From the NCBI GenBank assembly GCA_965153355.1, contig OZ231126.1, positions 87,420,001 to 87,484,000 on the forward strand: a stretch of DNA of 64,000 nt. Direction: 5' to 3'. Numbering within the stretch: the stretch's first letter is position 1; each line of letters begins with the position of its first letter. The DNA comes from Flaccisagitta enflata (taxonomy: Eukaryota; Chaetognatha; Sagittoidea; Aphragmophora). The notes beneath the pieces were generated by a model. That model was not told the DNA's origin, ran no database searches, and saw nothing but the letters and a program-made list of their open reading frames with translations. Both the position numbers and the translations under genes were made by a program. Below, piece after piece: positions 23,640 to 35,749 of this stretch.

Positions 23640-25310
23640 GGGAAGGGTATTGTTAGAGCTGTCCTCTGGCATTGATAGGGACCATCAACTCAGCCCAATT
23701 TTGGTTAAAATTTACCTAATTGAAAAAAGGAACCGGGGTGTCCATATCCCCAGCTGAGCCCCTTTATCCTAATTAGGGGGGGGGGGGGGTGGGAGAAAGG
23801 TGAATTTTACAAAAATTGGTTAAGGTTATAATTACTTCTTAGGGAAAAAGCCTTCATCTTCAGAGAAGATATATCATGGGATAATAGGTCACCATGAGGG
23901 GTAAAAAGTTTTAGCACATGTCCATCAAAATTAGTAAAAATTGCTAGAATTAATAAAAATTGATATAATAACAAACCATTCAGCTTCTGGTCATCAGTTG
24001 GTGTCCTGTACCCAAAAAAATGGGTTTCGCCCTATATGTACATATATATTTAAAAATACACATGTATATACCACCAAGACCCAAGTACAGGTAGGGCACA
24101 CTTGAACGTGTCCTCCACTGCACGGCTTGTAGAACATAAAAATCATCAGGAATCCGCTGTGACATCAAAAAGAATATCATGTGTTTTCCCAACCATTTTC
24201 AAAATTCTTTGTTATAGGGAAAACATTTTTTTAAAAGGCATATTAGGAACTACAATTAAGAAATATAATAAAACCTGGATGGTATTTGGCTATGGTCTAC
24301 GACAAGTGGGTCAAAACATTCTCATAGCCTCCCACCAATACTGTCCGATGAAAAGTATTAAAAAATGTATTAGAGAAATGTCGGAAAATTATTTGAAAAA
24401 AATTCCCCCAGAAATTTTTGAGGGGTATTATATATAACGCCTTCCTCCCCTGATTTTCTAAAGATGGTGTTTGGCTATGGTCTGCGACAAGTGGGTCAAA
24501 AGATTCTCATAGCCATCTCATTCCCATAGTCAGCTGTACTTGGAACATTATCGCGAAAAAAGTTGAAGTTAGTCTTCGACTTTTTGACATATTCGAGAGA
24601 AACACGGTTTTCATTTTCTTATGCGAAAGTTGAGGCTGTCCTAGGGCAGATTGAGCCCTCCAATGAAATTGATACGGTTAGTAGATTTGATAATTCTCTT
24701 TCATTTGGCGCCAAGCAGAATGCTCTACGACAAATATTTTTTGCGCTATAATTTTTAAAAGATTTATTTAGAAAAAATTCAAATGTAATTTTTTTTAATT
24801 TTTTATGATTCTGTGTTGGATCAATAAAAGAGTGTATTTATGTTTGCTTGAGTATGCAAATACAAAAAGACATGTTTATGAGCACAGCTGCTTATCCGTC
24901 TGGGCATTTTCCAGCATTTTAGCTCATTCAGCTCACTCAGCTAAGTCTGTTCTTTTTTATTTTAAATACGATAAATGAATAAATATCTTCATGCTTGTTT
25001 AAGCAAGCAAACAAAAAAACATGTCAGTGAGCAGAGCTGTTCATCTGTTAGGGCGTTTTTAAGTATTGCTCATTTAGCTCATTTAGCTTGCTTTTTTTCT
25101 CTTATTTAAAATAGAATAAATAAATTAATGTTTGATTTAAGCATGCAAATGTAAGAAAGCATGGCAGTGACTAAAGCTGGTTGTCTGGTTGAACTATTTT
25201 GAATATCTTAGCTCATCTAGCTCATTTAGCTCAGTCCTTTTTTTCTTTGATTTTCAGTGCAATCAATACATACAATTGCTCTTGATTTCATCGAATAAAG
25301 AAAAAAATTT
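23640..25310. other. AT-rich repeat-derived region: 50-bp direct repeat and 145-bp degenerate tandem repeat
   Basis: TTTGGCTATGGTCT.CGACAA with GTGGGTCAAAA.ATTCTCAT occurs at 24283-24330 and 24465-24512. From 24840 to 25300 three diverged units of about 145 bp share TGCAAAT..AA.AAAGCATG, CAGTGA..A.AGCTG, TTAGCTCAT.TAGCTCA and AAATAAAT. Small frames (24102-24437, 24563-24751) have no recognised domain. Confidence 0.5.
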
Positions 25311-25384
25311 CAGTGACTGAAGATAAAAGCAGGATAAAAAATGACCAATGCTTACGACTTTTTTCCTCACGGCGACAGTCGCCA

Positions 25385-25890
25385 TTACTGGTAATTCATT
25401 AATATATCATGTTTGTCATTAAAAGATCTTGATGTTAGACTTTTTAATTCATTAACTTTGTAGCCTTGGGTCTTGTCCACCAAAGATATGGTTCGGATTG
25501 AAGAATTCGCATATCTTGATGATAATCTAGCATACCTTATCAATTGACTATAAAAAACTCCCAAGGCCGCGCCGATTTTTTTGGTATACAACTAATACAA
25601 CTGTCTATGAATGGAAAATTAACAATATCAAAAGAAAAATCATCGCGCTTATCATAGACAGAAAAATTAAGTATAGAATTTTCTGACTTAATTTTTGAAT
25701 CTAAGTATGTTACTTCTAGAGTATTATTAGATTCTAATTGGATTTCTAGGTCTCGAGGGTATATTCTATAGATATGATCCCTGAAGGTCGGAAAATTAGC
25801 TACAAAAACATCATCTATATATCTCACATTAAGCTGTAAATTAGCTTTATACGATGTCGTTAACTGGACCCATGCGCGAGCCGATGAAAA
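25385..25890 (-). pseudogene. Reverse transcriptase fragment, YIDD type, frameshifted
   Basis: On the minus strand one frame gives YKANLQLNVRYIDDVFVANF, RDLEIQLESNNTLEVTYLDS and YDKRDDFSFDIVNFPF (to about 25595). A second frame continues with GVFYSQLIRYAR, SLVDKTQGYKVNELK and FNDKHDILMNYQ (to 25385). The frames overlap near 25560-25600, so a single indel splits the protein. The catalytic YxDD is intact. The YDKRDDF...NFP...SQLIRYAR signature belongs to a retroelement RT family widespread in invertebrates that I place tentatively near Penelope-like elements. Upstream palm motifs are missing beyond 25890. It is a relic. Confidence 0.7.
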
Positions 25891-26304
25891 ACCTGAGAAT
25901 GAAGAAAATAGTTTTCGAAATCAAATAACCGGCCAGTATAAGAAATTGACAAATATTCAGATGGACGCTCGTTCGTCACACGGACTGAGACAGTGAGATA
26001 CGTACGTTCCTTGCTGAGATGTGGAAACGCATGACACATGACGTTGATTGTGATTTCTATGGGCTTACTGTCTCACACAGATGCAAGGACACACAATAAG
26101 GGAACAAAAGCAAATACAATTTGAAAAAAGGGACCGAAAGTAAAGAGCCATCGTGCGAGTGGAAAACAAAATATTGAACAAACAATACAAAATCAACAAA
26201 AGAACAGAAGCGGAAAAAACGAAGAGAATTTTGCAAAACAAAATAACAAAAGATCCTCACGCACGCGCAAAGTACTCGTGCTCACAGCTCCATCATTTGT
26301 CCAC

Positions 26305-26305
<1 letters not shown>

Positions 26306-26373
<68 letters not shown>
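26306..26373. repeat. (GA)n microsatellite
   Basis: Pure GA. 25890-26300 and 26375-26645 contain no recognised gene. Confidence 0.95.
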
Positions 26374-26377
<4 letters not shown>

Positions 26378-26648
26378 GGAGATTGGGTGTTGCCTGAGGG
26401 AGAAAATGGAGAGTTGATTTGGTTTTCGGTTCTCTCTCTGTCTGTGTAATCATGAAGTAGTGACCATGCCGAGCGCCTCGAGCGACTAACATCTCAACAT
26501 CTCAACACAGACAACTCGAAATAACAACGACAACCGGCGCTCTCTTGGGGACATCGGAAGAATAACACCGCGAGCAACTCTGATCTTATCACCATCACTA
26601 TTTCTCTTACAATCTGTCACCGCATTATCAGGTATTATTTGTGTTTTT

Positions 26649-26984
26649 AGTCGCGTGCTACGCGACTCAACATCCCGCTTCGTATGTCCGTCCGTCAGTC
26701 CGTCTGTCTGTCGGTCCATCACACTTTCACTTTTTTTATCAGTTTTATTCTTTTAACTCATTTTAAGTCATCCTAGGTCATTCTAATTAATTCTAAGTCA
26801 TTCTATGTCATTTTAGTAAATTTTGTCATTTATGTAATTATAAGTCAATTGAGGTCAATCTCAGTCAATCTAAGTGCTTTTTCGTCATTTCAAGTCATTA
26901 AGGTAGATATAGGTCATTATGCAATTGCGTAAGTAGGAAATTTTGTAAGTCTAGCACGCGACTTATAGGTGTTGGCCTTGTTTT
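26649..26984 (+). mobile_element. Family A hairpin-head element, copy A3, complete, 336 bp
   Basis: Head AGTCGCGTGCTACGCGACT, then CAACATCCCGC, GTCCGTCC tract (26685-26715), a core of AAGTCATTNT repeats and tail GCACGCGACTTATAGGTGTT GGCCTTGTTT. It differs from A2 mainly in core length. Confidence 0.75.
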
Positions 26985-27189
26985 TCAACGGATTTTGCAC
27001 CCAGTATAGATTGAATATGAAAGAGCTTTTACACATCGGAAAACCGTTGAAAACGAAGTTTGACTGATGGCACGAAATCTTCACCATTTCTGAAGGCTGT
27101 AACAGCGTAAAGTGCAATACATGTACACTATCAGTTAGGATAATCACTGCTGATGAACTATGGTTTTTGTTAGAGAAGTTATTTTCATT

Positions 27190-27505
<316 letters not shown>

Positions 27506-27539
27506 GAATGATTATGTTGGTTGTTCTTTATGGTTTTTG

Positions 27540-27826
27540 CAGGGGTGTAAAAAATTGAGTCGTTTTTGATTTTTTCACCCCTACCTTTGATTTTTTCCTG
27601 CGACGCGTCATGTCACGTTTTAAAATCAATGATTATCTTCCCCATAAGGCAACAAAACTGTGTAGTGTGTAGTTAAGGTTTGAGTAGTGTTGAATTGAGT
27701 TTTACTGATCAGTTATTATGATTTGTTATTGCCAAAGTTACATTTTCCCCAAGTTTTCTTTTTTTTCCCCTTTGATTTCCTTCCCTATATCCCAACCCTT
27801 TGATTTCTCAATTATATACAGGCCTG
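27540..27826 (-). mobile_element. hAT-like MITE, 287 bp (copy 2, inverted)
   Basis: Reverse-complement homolog of the 2797-3119 element. It begins CAGGGGTGTA and ends TACAGGCCTG, with near-identical flanking octamers GGTTTTTG (27532-27539) and GTTTTTTG (27827-27834). Shared interior blocks include the CTTTGATTT repeats and the run of conserved sequence around the GCGACGCG motif. Confidence 0.8.
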
Positions 27827-27848
27827 GTTTTTTGTTGTTTCTTTTTTT

Positions 27849-28494
27849 GGGCAGCGGCCCCGAAGGGGACGAAGTCCTGTAGAACACAGAGGGACTTTCG
27901 TTCGTCCGTTCATTCGTTCGTCCTTCTTTCGTCCGTTAGTCCCCCCCTTCATCAGACCCCTCAGGCCTCAAATTCAGCCTCTCAGGCCTAAAATCCAGCC
28001 CCTCAGGCCTCAAATCCAGCCCCTCAGGCCTCAGATCTGGCCTCTCAGGCCTCAAATCTGGCCTCTCAGGCCTCAAATCTGGCCTCTCAGGCCTCAAATC
28101 TGGCTTCTCAGGCCTCAAATCTGGCTTCTCAGGCCTCAAACCTGGCCTCTCATGCCTCAGATTAAGCCTCTCAGGCCTCAAATCAGTCCTCTGGCCTTTC
28201 AAGCCTTAATCCAGCTCTCTCAAGCCTTAAGTCAGCCCTCTCAAGCTTCCAATTGGCATTCTCAGGCCTTATATCAGCCTCCTTAGACCTCAGTTTAGGC
28301 TCTTGAATGCCTTCAGTCAGCCCTCTATAGCATCTCATCCACTTCCTCAGGTAGGACGAACGAAAGTCCCCCTGTGTTCTACAGGACTTCGTCCCCTTCG
28401 GGGCCGCTGCCCTGCTTCCCCTCACTCCAATTCACAATCACTCAAAGCAGGGCAACGGGTATCGCTGACCACATATTGCCCTTGGGCGACCTGT
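27849..28494 (+). mobile_element. Family C palindromic element, copy C2
   Basis: Left head GGGCAGCGGCCCCGAAGGGG at 27849, then GTCCTGTAGAACACAG and GACTTTCGTTCGTCCGT. Its inverse ends at 28411. Between them lies a TCAGGCCTCAAATCTGGCC minisatellite (about 21 bp, 27955-28320, degenerating rightward). The tail at 28447-28494 is GCAGGGCAACGGGTATCGCT...ATTGCCCTTGGGCGAC, nearly identical to C1. Its reading frames are translated repeats. Confidence 0.82.
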
Positions 28495-28664
28495 TATGAT
28501 CTGGTCTACTAGAAAAAGTTCCTCTGCTATTGAAAGTTGGGACGCGAAGATGCTAGAAGGGAAAGAACTAGTTATGTTTCATCGCGAGAGAAAGTCAAGT
28601 TGGTCATGGTCGACGAAAAACTGTTTTGGTCACTCCTACCAGAATTGACCGACGCATGTGGAGG

Positions 28665-28670
<6 letters not shown>

Positions 28671-28733
<63 letters not shown>
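28671..28733. repeat. (GA)n microsatellite
   Basis: Pure GA, about 30 bp left of the long-TIR element. Confidence 0.95.
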
Positions 28734-28735
<2 letters not shown>

Positions 28736-28764
28736 GGAGAGAGAAAGCGGGGAATAAGAAAGTA

Positions 28765-29604
28765 CTATCTTCGCCAAAAGAAACGCAGCAGTCATATAAA
28801 TAGCATCAACTTTGGAATAATGCTGCTCTTAAACAAATAAAGCTACACCTCCCGGATTGGTCCCATTTGAAAGATTAAAAGGAGGGCTTTAAAATACCAT
28901 CTTGCTCAAAAATATTGTCTCACCCTTATAGCTAATTTGTGACCAAACAACTAAAAAAACATATCAAAATCAGTGACTATTAGAAAGAGCAAGAAAAAAT
29001 CTTTAAAATGCCACCAAGCAGAGCTCAGTAGCTTGATTCATTTAGATTTTAGAGCTAAAAGAGTAAAAAGGTTCACATCCACAAAAGGCAGAAAATATGC
29101 AAAAAATAAGGAGAAGAATATTGACCTGTTTATTATTACTTTTTCTAGGTTTATCATTATGAAATCATATAAAAATCAGTGACCATTAGAAAGAGCTTTG
29201 AAAGATCTGTCAAATGCCGCCAAGCAAATTTTTCTAGTTGAAACTGTTTGAATTTTATATCAAAATGAATATACATAGGTGTGAAAGTGCTGAAAGATAA
29301 AATTGCTGGAAAGTTTGCAGAACTCATTCTACAAAATTGTATATAAATCCTTCGTCTATGTCTTCCCAATTGATTACCAAGGATATATGATACCAAAAGG
29401 GCTTATACTAAATGTTTGTGCAAAAATGTACGATTTTATATAAGAAATAACAACAATAAATAACACTTTTGTTTTACTGAGACGATGTTTTTGAGCAAGA
29501 TGGTAGGACCAATCCGGGGTCTGTAGCTTTACTCATTTAAGAGCAATACTCTTTCAGAGTTGATGCTATTTCTAAGACTGCAGCATTTCTTTCGGCGAAG
29601 ATAG
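28765..29604. mobile_element. Long-TIR foldback/mariner-like element, 840 bp, TA TSD
   Basis: Left arm 28765-28922 and right arm 29486-29604 are inverted repeats of about 120 bp, starting CTATCTTCGCC(A/G)AAAGAAA and including AGCATCAACT, TGCTCTTAAA, CGGATTGGTCC and CATCTTGCTCAAAAA. The left arm has about 30 extra bases. TA flanks both ends (28763-28764, 29605-29606). The interior carries a partial duplication (28965-29035 and 29165-29235, sharing AAAATCAGTGAC and TTAGAAAGAGC). A GA tract lies left and an AATG tract right. No transposase. Confidence 0.85.
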
Positions 29605-29605
29605 T

Positions 29606-29790
29606 AAGAATGAATGAATGATTGAATGAATGAAGGAATGAATGAATGAATGAATGAATGAATGAATGAATGAATGAATGAATGAAGGAATGAATGAATG
29701 AATGAATGAATGTATGAATGAATGAATGAATGAATGAATGAATGAATGAATGAATGAATGAATGAATTAATAAATGAATGAATGAATGAA
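29606..29790. repeat. (GAAT)n microsatellite, about 185 bp
   Basis: AATG repeats beginning at the right end of the long-TIR element. 29795-30030 is A/G-rich without a gene. Confidence 0.95.
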
Positions 29791-30031
29791 AGAAGGCAGA
29801 AAAGAAAAACAAGAAAAACAAGAAAAAGAAAGAAACCTTGGAGAGGAGAAAGACAAACAGATAGGTAGCGTTTGTCACATTAAGAGAAAAAAACAATAAA
29901 CAAAAAACAAGTGACAGACTGACGGAAAGAAAGTGAAAGAATGCTAGACAAAAGACACTAAAAAAAGAGAAAAAATTTGCAGTGACAGAAAAATAGAGAC
30001 AGAGTTGCAGAAAAATAGAAAGAGAGAGACG

Positions 30032-30302
<271 letters not shown>

Positions 30303-31212
30303 CTGGTGCACATGCGCACACGAGGCAACTCATTTCGCGGTTTGACAGGACGATGACCTTCCAGCAACTTTTACCTTCCATCACCTCCTGCCCCACTATT
30401 TGCTCCAACCCCCCTCCCCTACTATCTAACCCCTCTTCAACCTCCCCACCCCCACCCCCAACCCCCCTTTCCCCGCCGCATAGATTTTCGGCTTCGCGCT
30501 TACTCGCCAAGTTTGACTGAGGGGGAAAGTGTTTGGCCTAACTCCTTCCCCATTACCATAACGTCGCCATTTCATTTTCTCCTCCATGCGCTCGCCGCCG
30601 TTCGGGTTCAGAGAGACTCTGAGAAGGCGAATGCAGTTTTAAAGGGACTGGTCAGTAAAATCGTCGTCATCAACGTCATTCGTTTAAAGTAAAGATACTG
30701 AAACATAGTCAGTAAGACGGCGAATTTTTGAAGGAAAATGAAGTGTTTCACCATACTTTATGTATGATTATCAGGACCATAATAAAGCTGGAACGTTTTC
30801 AGAGAACAAATTGTTTGCGAAGATCCTTGGTGCATACAATGTTATCATACTCTGACCTAAAATGTAACTTGAACTATGCAACTCACATGTACAAGTTTGA
30901 TAGACAAACAATAGATGCGTCCTTTGATCAGCAATCGTATGCAAAGACTACCTTTTGTCACATTTAACACAAACCTAATTTTATAAAGTAAGAATACATT
31001 TTCCTTGGAAATGTAACACATGTTCCATTTATAAAGATAAGAGCCTTGTGAGAGGTCTTTTCATCAATGAAACATTTGCACACTGATTCATATTCTATAC
31101 AAAATAAAGATAAGACAAACCTAAATATTCTAAACACAAAATATATTTCAGTTCAAGTAAAGCTTTCATGCAATTTAATGAATTGTGGAGGTGGGAGAGA
31201 CGGATGCAAGTA

Positions 31213-31979
31213 CAGTGGGAACCCGATTTAACGACCTTGAAGGGACTAGGGATTTTTGGTTGTTAAATCAGAATGTTGTTAAATCGAATTTCTAATTTTC
31301 CTCTATTCATCAATACTGCTTCATCAGCAATTAGGGCAAGGATCAGTGTCCAATTGATTATTATAGTCAGTATTCAAGCATAAATGCAAATAATCAACAG
31401 ACAAATAAATAGTAAGAGCTAAAGACTAACAGAAAGACAGACAGACAGACACAGACAGACAGAGAGGAAAACAGGCAAACAAAAAGTCAGATAAATGTAG
31501 CCTTATAAAAGCTCACAATGTCATGTAAAAGAATAAGTATGAAATATCATAAATGATTTGTGGGATAAAAAAAAAGTGGTTTTGATTTAAATTTTTTTCA
31601 GTAAAAAGTTTATTTACTGATGATAATTCATTTTTTTTATTTATAGTTTTGTTTTTTTATTCTATTCCTGTTTGTGTTTAAAGTCTTAGTTTATGTTAAA
31701 ATATTTTTCAGCAATCTATAATATATCAAAGCTTCAATGAAGATTTTAAGTAAAAAAAAAACATGATAAAATTAAATGTCAATGACACTATATCAGGAAA
31801 AAAAAATTCTAGGGACCTGAAAATAGCGACTTTAAATCAGGTTTGGCTGTTATATCAGGTGTCGTTAAATCAGGTAGTATTAACATTGCAAAAGCCTGCA
31901 AAAATTTAGAACCAAAGAAACCTGGATGTTAAATCCGAAATGTCGTTAAATCAGGTGACGAAAAGGCGGTAGTCCACTG
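31213..31979. mobile_element. Pogo/Tigger-like element, 767 bp, TA TSD
   Basis: Starts TA|CAGTGGGAACCCGATTTAA and ends ...GTCCACTG|TA. Inverted subterminal blocks with TGATTTAACGAC and GTTAAATCAG occur near both ends. Termini of the form TACAGT.GAACCCC..TTAACG are typical of pogo/Tigger non-autonomous elements; that assignment is from general knowledge. A CAGA tract lies at 31430-31465. No transposase frame. Confidence 0.65.
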
Positions 31980-32026
31980 TACCAAAATGGAAACAGAAAT
32001 GTTGGGGATCAGGATATCAGCACAAG

Positions 32027-33379
32027 AGATGCGAGGACGCATCTAATAATGGTTACTGAGTGCGTGGGAGTGCGTAGACTGATTTTGAGAGAATGGGATA
32101 CAGACCGACCGACCGACGGACCTACAGACGGACACATCCTCTTAAAGAGATGCGAGGACGCATCTAATAATGGTTACGGGTGGTTACTGAGTGTGTGGGA
32201 GTTCCTAGACTGATTTTGAGCGAATGCGTTACGGACCGACGGACCTACGGACAGACACACCCTCTTATAGAGATGCAAGGACGTATCTAATAATGGTTAC
32301 GGGTGGTTACTGAGTGTGTGGGAGTACGTAGACTGATTTTGAGAGAATGGGTTACGGACCGATGGACCTATGGAGGGACACACCATCTTATAGAGATGTG
32401 AGGACGCATCTAATAATGGTAACAGGTGGTTACTGAGTGTGTGGGAGTGCGTAGACTGATTTTGAGAGAATGGGTTACGGACTGATGGACCTATGGAGGG
32501 ACACACCCTCTTGTAGAGATGCGAGGACGCATATGATAATGGTTACGGGTGGTTACTGAGTGTGTGGGAGTGCGTAGACTGATTTTGAGAGAATGCGTTA
32601 CGGACGGACGGACCTACGGACAGACACACCCTCTTATAGAGATGTGAGGACGCATTTACCATCTTAGAAATAAGTATACCTACAGAGAGAAAGGAGTATA
32701 ACTCAGCTTAAAGACATCGGAATTGGCAAATATCAGTGAGATTATGAAACTTCAGTGAATTTTCTACTATTTGCTGCTAATCTGGAAGTTTTAGCTCAAT
32801 CTGTTTACAAATGGCAAGCAAAAGAAAAACTTTACTCATTTCAGAAATAGCAAAAAACAATAATATGTAAATTTGCTAAGTTCTTATTGACAACTGCATT
32901 GCAAATTTTACAGTTGCAGTTTAGAATTTCTGCATTCATTCTTCCCCAGGGTGGCTGGGCAACAGTTTGGAATTGAACCCTATAAAAAATCTCTAGAGTA
33001 ATGGGAAAGTCATGCAGAATCAAGAGCAAGCAATTTTGATCACTGGTTTGAAAAGAATCGTTCTTAAGGTGTGGAAAAACATCACCCTAGTGCACCTCAG
33101 ATTCTTGTATAAGTTGATGCTGCGTCAAATGAAGGCAGTGGTAGATGCCAACAGTGGCCACACCAAGTATTGAGATGAATTCTGTTTGTACTTCACCTCC
33201 TTAATCATTAATCAATCTTTTTAGAAAAGTGTAGGTATACTTTTTTTCCAAGATGGTATTATGGTTACAGGTGGTTACTGAGTGTGTGGGAGTGCGTAGA
33301 CTGATTTTCAGAGAATGGGTTACGAACCGACAGATCTACAGACGGACACACCCTCTTATAGAGATGCGAGGACGCATCT
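32027..33379 (-). repeat. Family B head-to-tail array, 123-bp unit, six units, split by a MITE
   Basis: AGATGCGAGGACGCATCT-type hairpins occur at 32027, 32148, 32271, 32394, 32517, 32640 and 33362. The spacing is 121-123 bp once the 598-bp MITE (32659-33256) is removed. Each unit reads (minus) hairpin, CTATAAGAGGGTGTGTC, GTCCGTCGGTCCG, then unique sequence with CAGTAACC. Each unit thus equals one short family-B element repeated in tandem. Confidence 0.8.
32659..33256. mobile_element. Mariner/Tc1-like MITE inside the 123-bp family-B array, 598 bp, TA TSD
   Basis: Terminal inverted repeats: the left end CCATCTTAGAAATAAGTAT matches the inverse of the right end (CCATCTTGGAAAAAAAGTAT). TA lies on both sides (32657-32658, 33257-33258). 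The 123-bp unit that it splits resumes exactly at the right flank (TTATGGTTACAGGTGG). No coding capacity is seen. Confidence 0.82.
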
Positions 33380-33889
33380 AAAAAAGGAGGAAAATGATGA
33401 TTTTTTGTGAATTTCTGCTTACACTTTTTTCTTTTTTCTTAGGTCGAAATTCTTAGAAAGTCACGCACATGGAAATTTTGCATTTTGAAAAATATAGTTC
33501 TCTCTGCAATCAATTTGGGAAGAAAACTGTATTCTTGGTTTTTGCATTTTATCATTCTCTATGCAAATCTAGAATTTCAACCAACCCCCTATCAGTGACC
33601 AAAAATAAGAAAAATAGCAATTTTCAATGATTTTTTTTTTAAGTATCATTAGCTAAACTTGGTCCTCTTGCTAAATCAATGCAAATTTTTCTTTTGAATA
33701 TTTTATCTGACCCATCTCATCAATTTTTATGCACTTGTTTTTACAATTTTCATTCATTCATTTTTTCCATTTTGACCTTCTTTGAAACACAAATGTTGGC
33801 TTCGGAGGGACGCCGTCGTAAGAAGTAATTGACAAAGTCCTTACTCAAAATCATTAATCATAATCATCACCGAATAATTGGTCCGAGTC

Positions 33890-34105
33890 ATCTGGATACA
33901 CGGCCTACAACGAGTGTCGCTTGCGGGTGGGAAGGGGCAGCAATGCGGGTAGGCAAGAGCTGTGCGTGGGTGGGGGTGATATTATATGGCTGTGCAGGGG
34001 CCATAGTGCTCAAAGATGGCTATTCCAGTAGGTTTCGTGTTACAGACCGACCTTTCTTTCGAACCAACGGACACGCTCTCTTGTAGAGTCGCTTTGCAAG
34101 CGACT
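33890..34105 (-). mobile_element. Family A hairpin-head element, copy A7 (minus, divergent)
   Basis: Hairpin AGTCGCTTGCAAAGCGACT on the minus strand (34105-34087) followed by CTACAAGAGAGCGTGTCCG and a short, decayed GTCG tract. The inner part includes GGATACACGGCC and GGGTAGGCAAGAGCTG, shared with A6. The outer limit is approximate. Confidence 0.5.
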
Positions 34106-34660
34106 AAAAAAAACCTCGTGCCGCGCCTTAAGTCAATATGAGAAAAGAATCACCCAGATACTTTAGTCAACGTCATTGATAGATGAAACGCATCAACTAC
34201 AAGGATATACAGTGGAGCTTCACTAGAGCGCACCCGCTAATAAGGCATACCTGCCTATAAGGCATACAACCTACAGTCGCATGAAAGATTTTGTAGTTAT
34301 TTTCATGTTGGCAATAAGGCCACTTCACTATAAAGCATAATTTAACCCCGTCCCTTGGTTTGCGCTCAAGTGAAGCTTAACTGTATGTGCATGAATGAAC
34401 CCTCGCTTAAAATTTTCAAGTTAAAACTTGCTTGATGTGACCACGATCTGACATGGCAGAGCATTCGCCTCTGCCTCGGTCCTCGACCCCCGTCAACCGT
34501 AAAAACCTTTTCTTCCTCGTTGTTGTCACTTTCCATTCTTTCCTCCTTTCTTCTCTCTTCTCTTCCTTTTGCAATCATCGTAAATCACCTTTTGTCTAGT
34601 TTTGGTCATCGTCCACGTCATCACCTTCCGATATTGCTTGGCCCACGCTCGCGGTTGCTG
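34106..34660. other. No gene recognised; holds only the MITE at 34210-34383
   Basis: Unique-looking sequence with a short T-rich stretch. Small minus frame 34366-34578 has no domain. The nearby 33380-33890 stretch is likewise AT-rich without recognised features. Confidence 0.5.
34210..34383. mobile_element. Pogo/Tigger-like MITE, 174 bp, TA TSD
   Basis: TIRs CAGTGGAGCTTCACTAGAGCGC and inverse of the right end CAGTTAAGCTTCACTTGAGCGC, flanked by TA (34208-34209, 34384-34385). The interior contains repeated ATAAGGC motifs. Confidence 0.8.
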
Positions 34661-34829
34661 TTTTTGTTTTTGTTTTTGTTTTTGTTTTTGTTTTTGTTTT
34701 TGTTTTTGTTTTTGTTTTTGTTTTTGTTTTTGTTTTTGTTTTTGTTTTTGTTTTGTTGTTGTTGTTGTTGTTATTGTTGTCACCTCCCAATATTTCCCGC
34801 CTCAACCGCTGGCTTGGCCGACTTGTCCG

Positions 34830-34921
<92 letters not shown>
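34660..34921. repeat. (TTTTTG)n then (TTG)n microsatellites
   Basis: 34660-34755 hexanucleotide, 34755-34778 TTG, a 50-bp unique linker, and 34829-34921 TTG. Phe/Cys/Val/Leu frames are artefacts. 35000-35385 has no recognised feature. Confidence 0.96.
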
Positions 34922-35388
34922 CAAAACCCCCTTCAGATGGAAAATTGGCTGTATCGTGGTTGAAACTTTTGGCGCCTCCACATTTTAAAGTAGCGCTTCG
35001 TCTGTAATATCAGTGGTGGAGATGGCGGAGGTGGTAAAGCCGGCTGTTAAGAGAATGTTTTTTTTTTTTTGGTACTGTCCGTTTTTTTCGCTGTTGCATC
35101 CGGAACAGATTTACCAGCAGATTGTTCGTCCATTCCTTAATGCTTTCATACACACATGAATCGCTCGGTTGAATAGAAAGTGTTTCTTGAATCTGAATCT
35201 AAATCTCATTTGCATATGCCAGTAAATCTCATCTACATATTCCAGTAGTTTTTAGGAAGGAGCGAAAGATAGCCATAAACATCTTAATCGTAAATCTCAC
35301 CAGCTCGAGCTTATGAACAAAGGGATGAGACGAAGTTTGTGTGTCCATCCGAATGGCCCAAAACCGACACCGTCTTTGTTGACAAACA

Positions 35389-35543
<155 letters not shown>

Positions 35544-35749
35544 ATGCTTTTGCCGGAAGGAAGGTACAAAGAGTCGCGGTTAAACATTTGTTTGTTTGTT
35601 TGTTTTCTTGTTGGAATCTTCTTCGCGATTTCCGAATGTCTCAAGTGGGATATTGTGAATACGTATTGTTCCATTACGCGACACAGATAGACAGAGACAG
35701 AGACAGAGACAGAGACAGAGGCAGAGACAGAGACAGAGACAGAGACATA

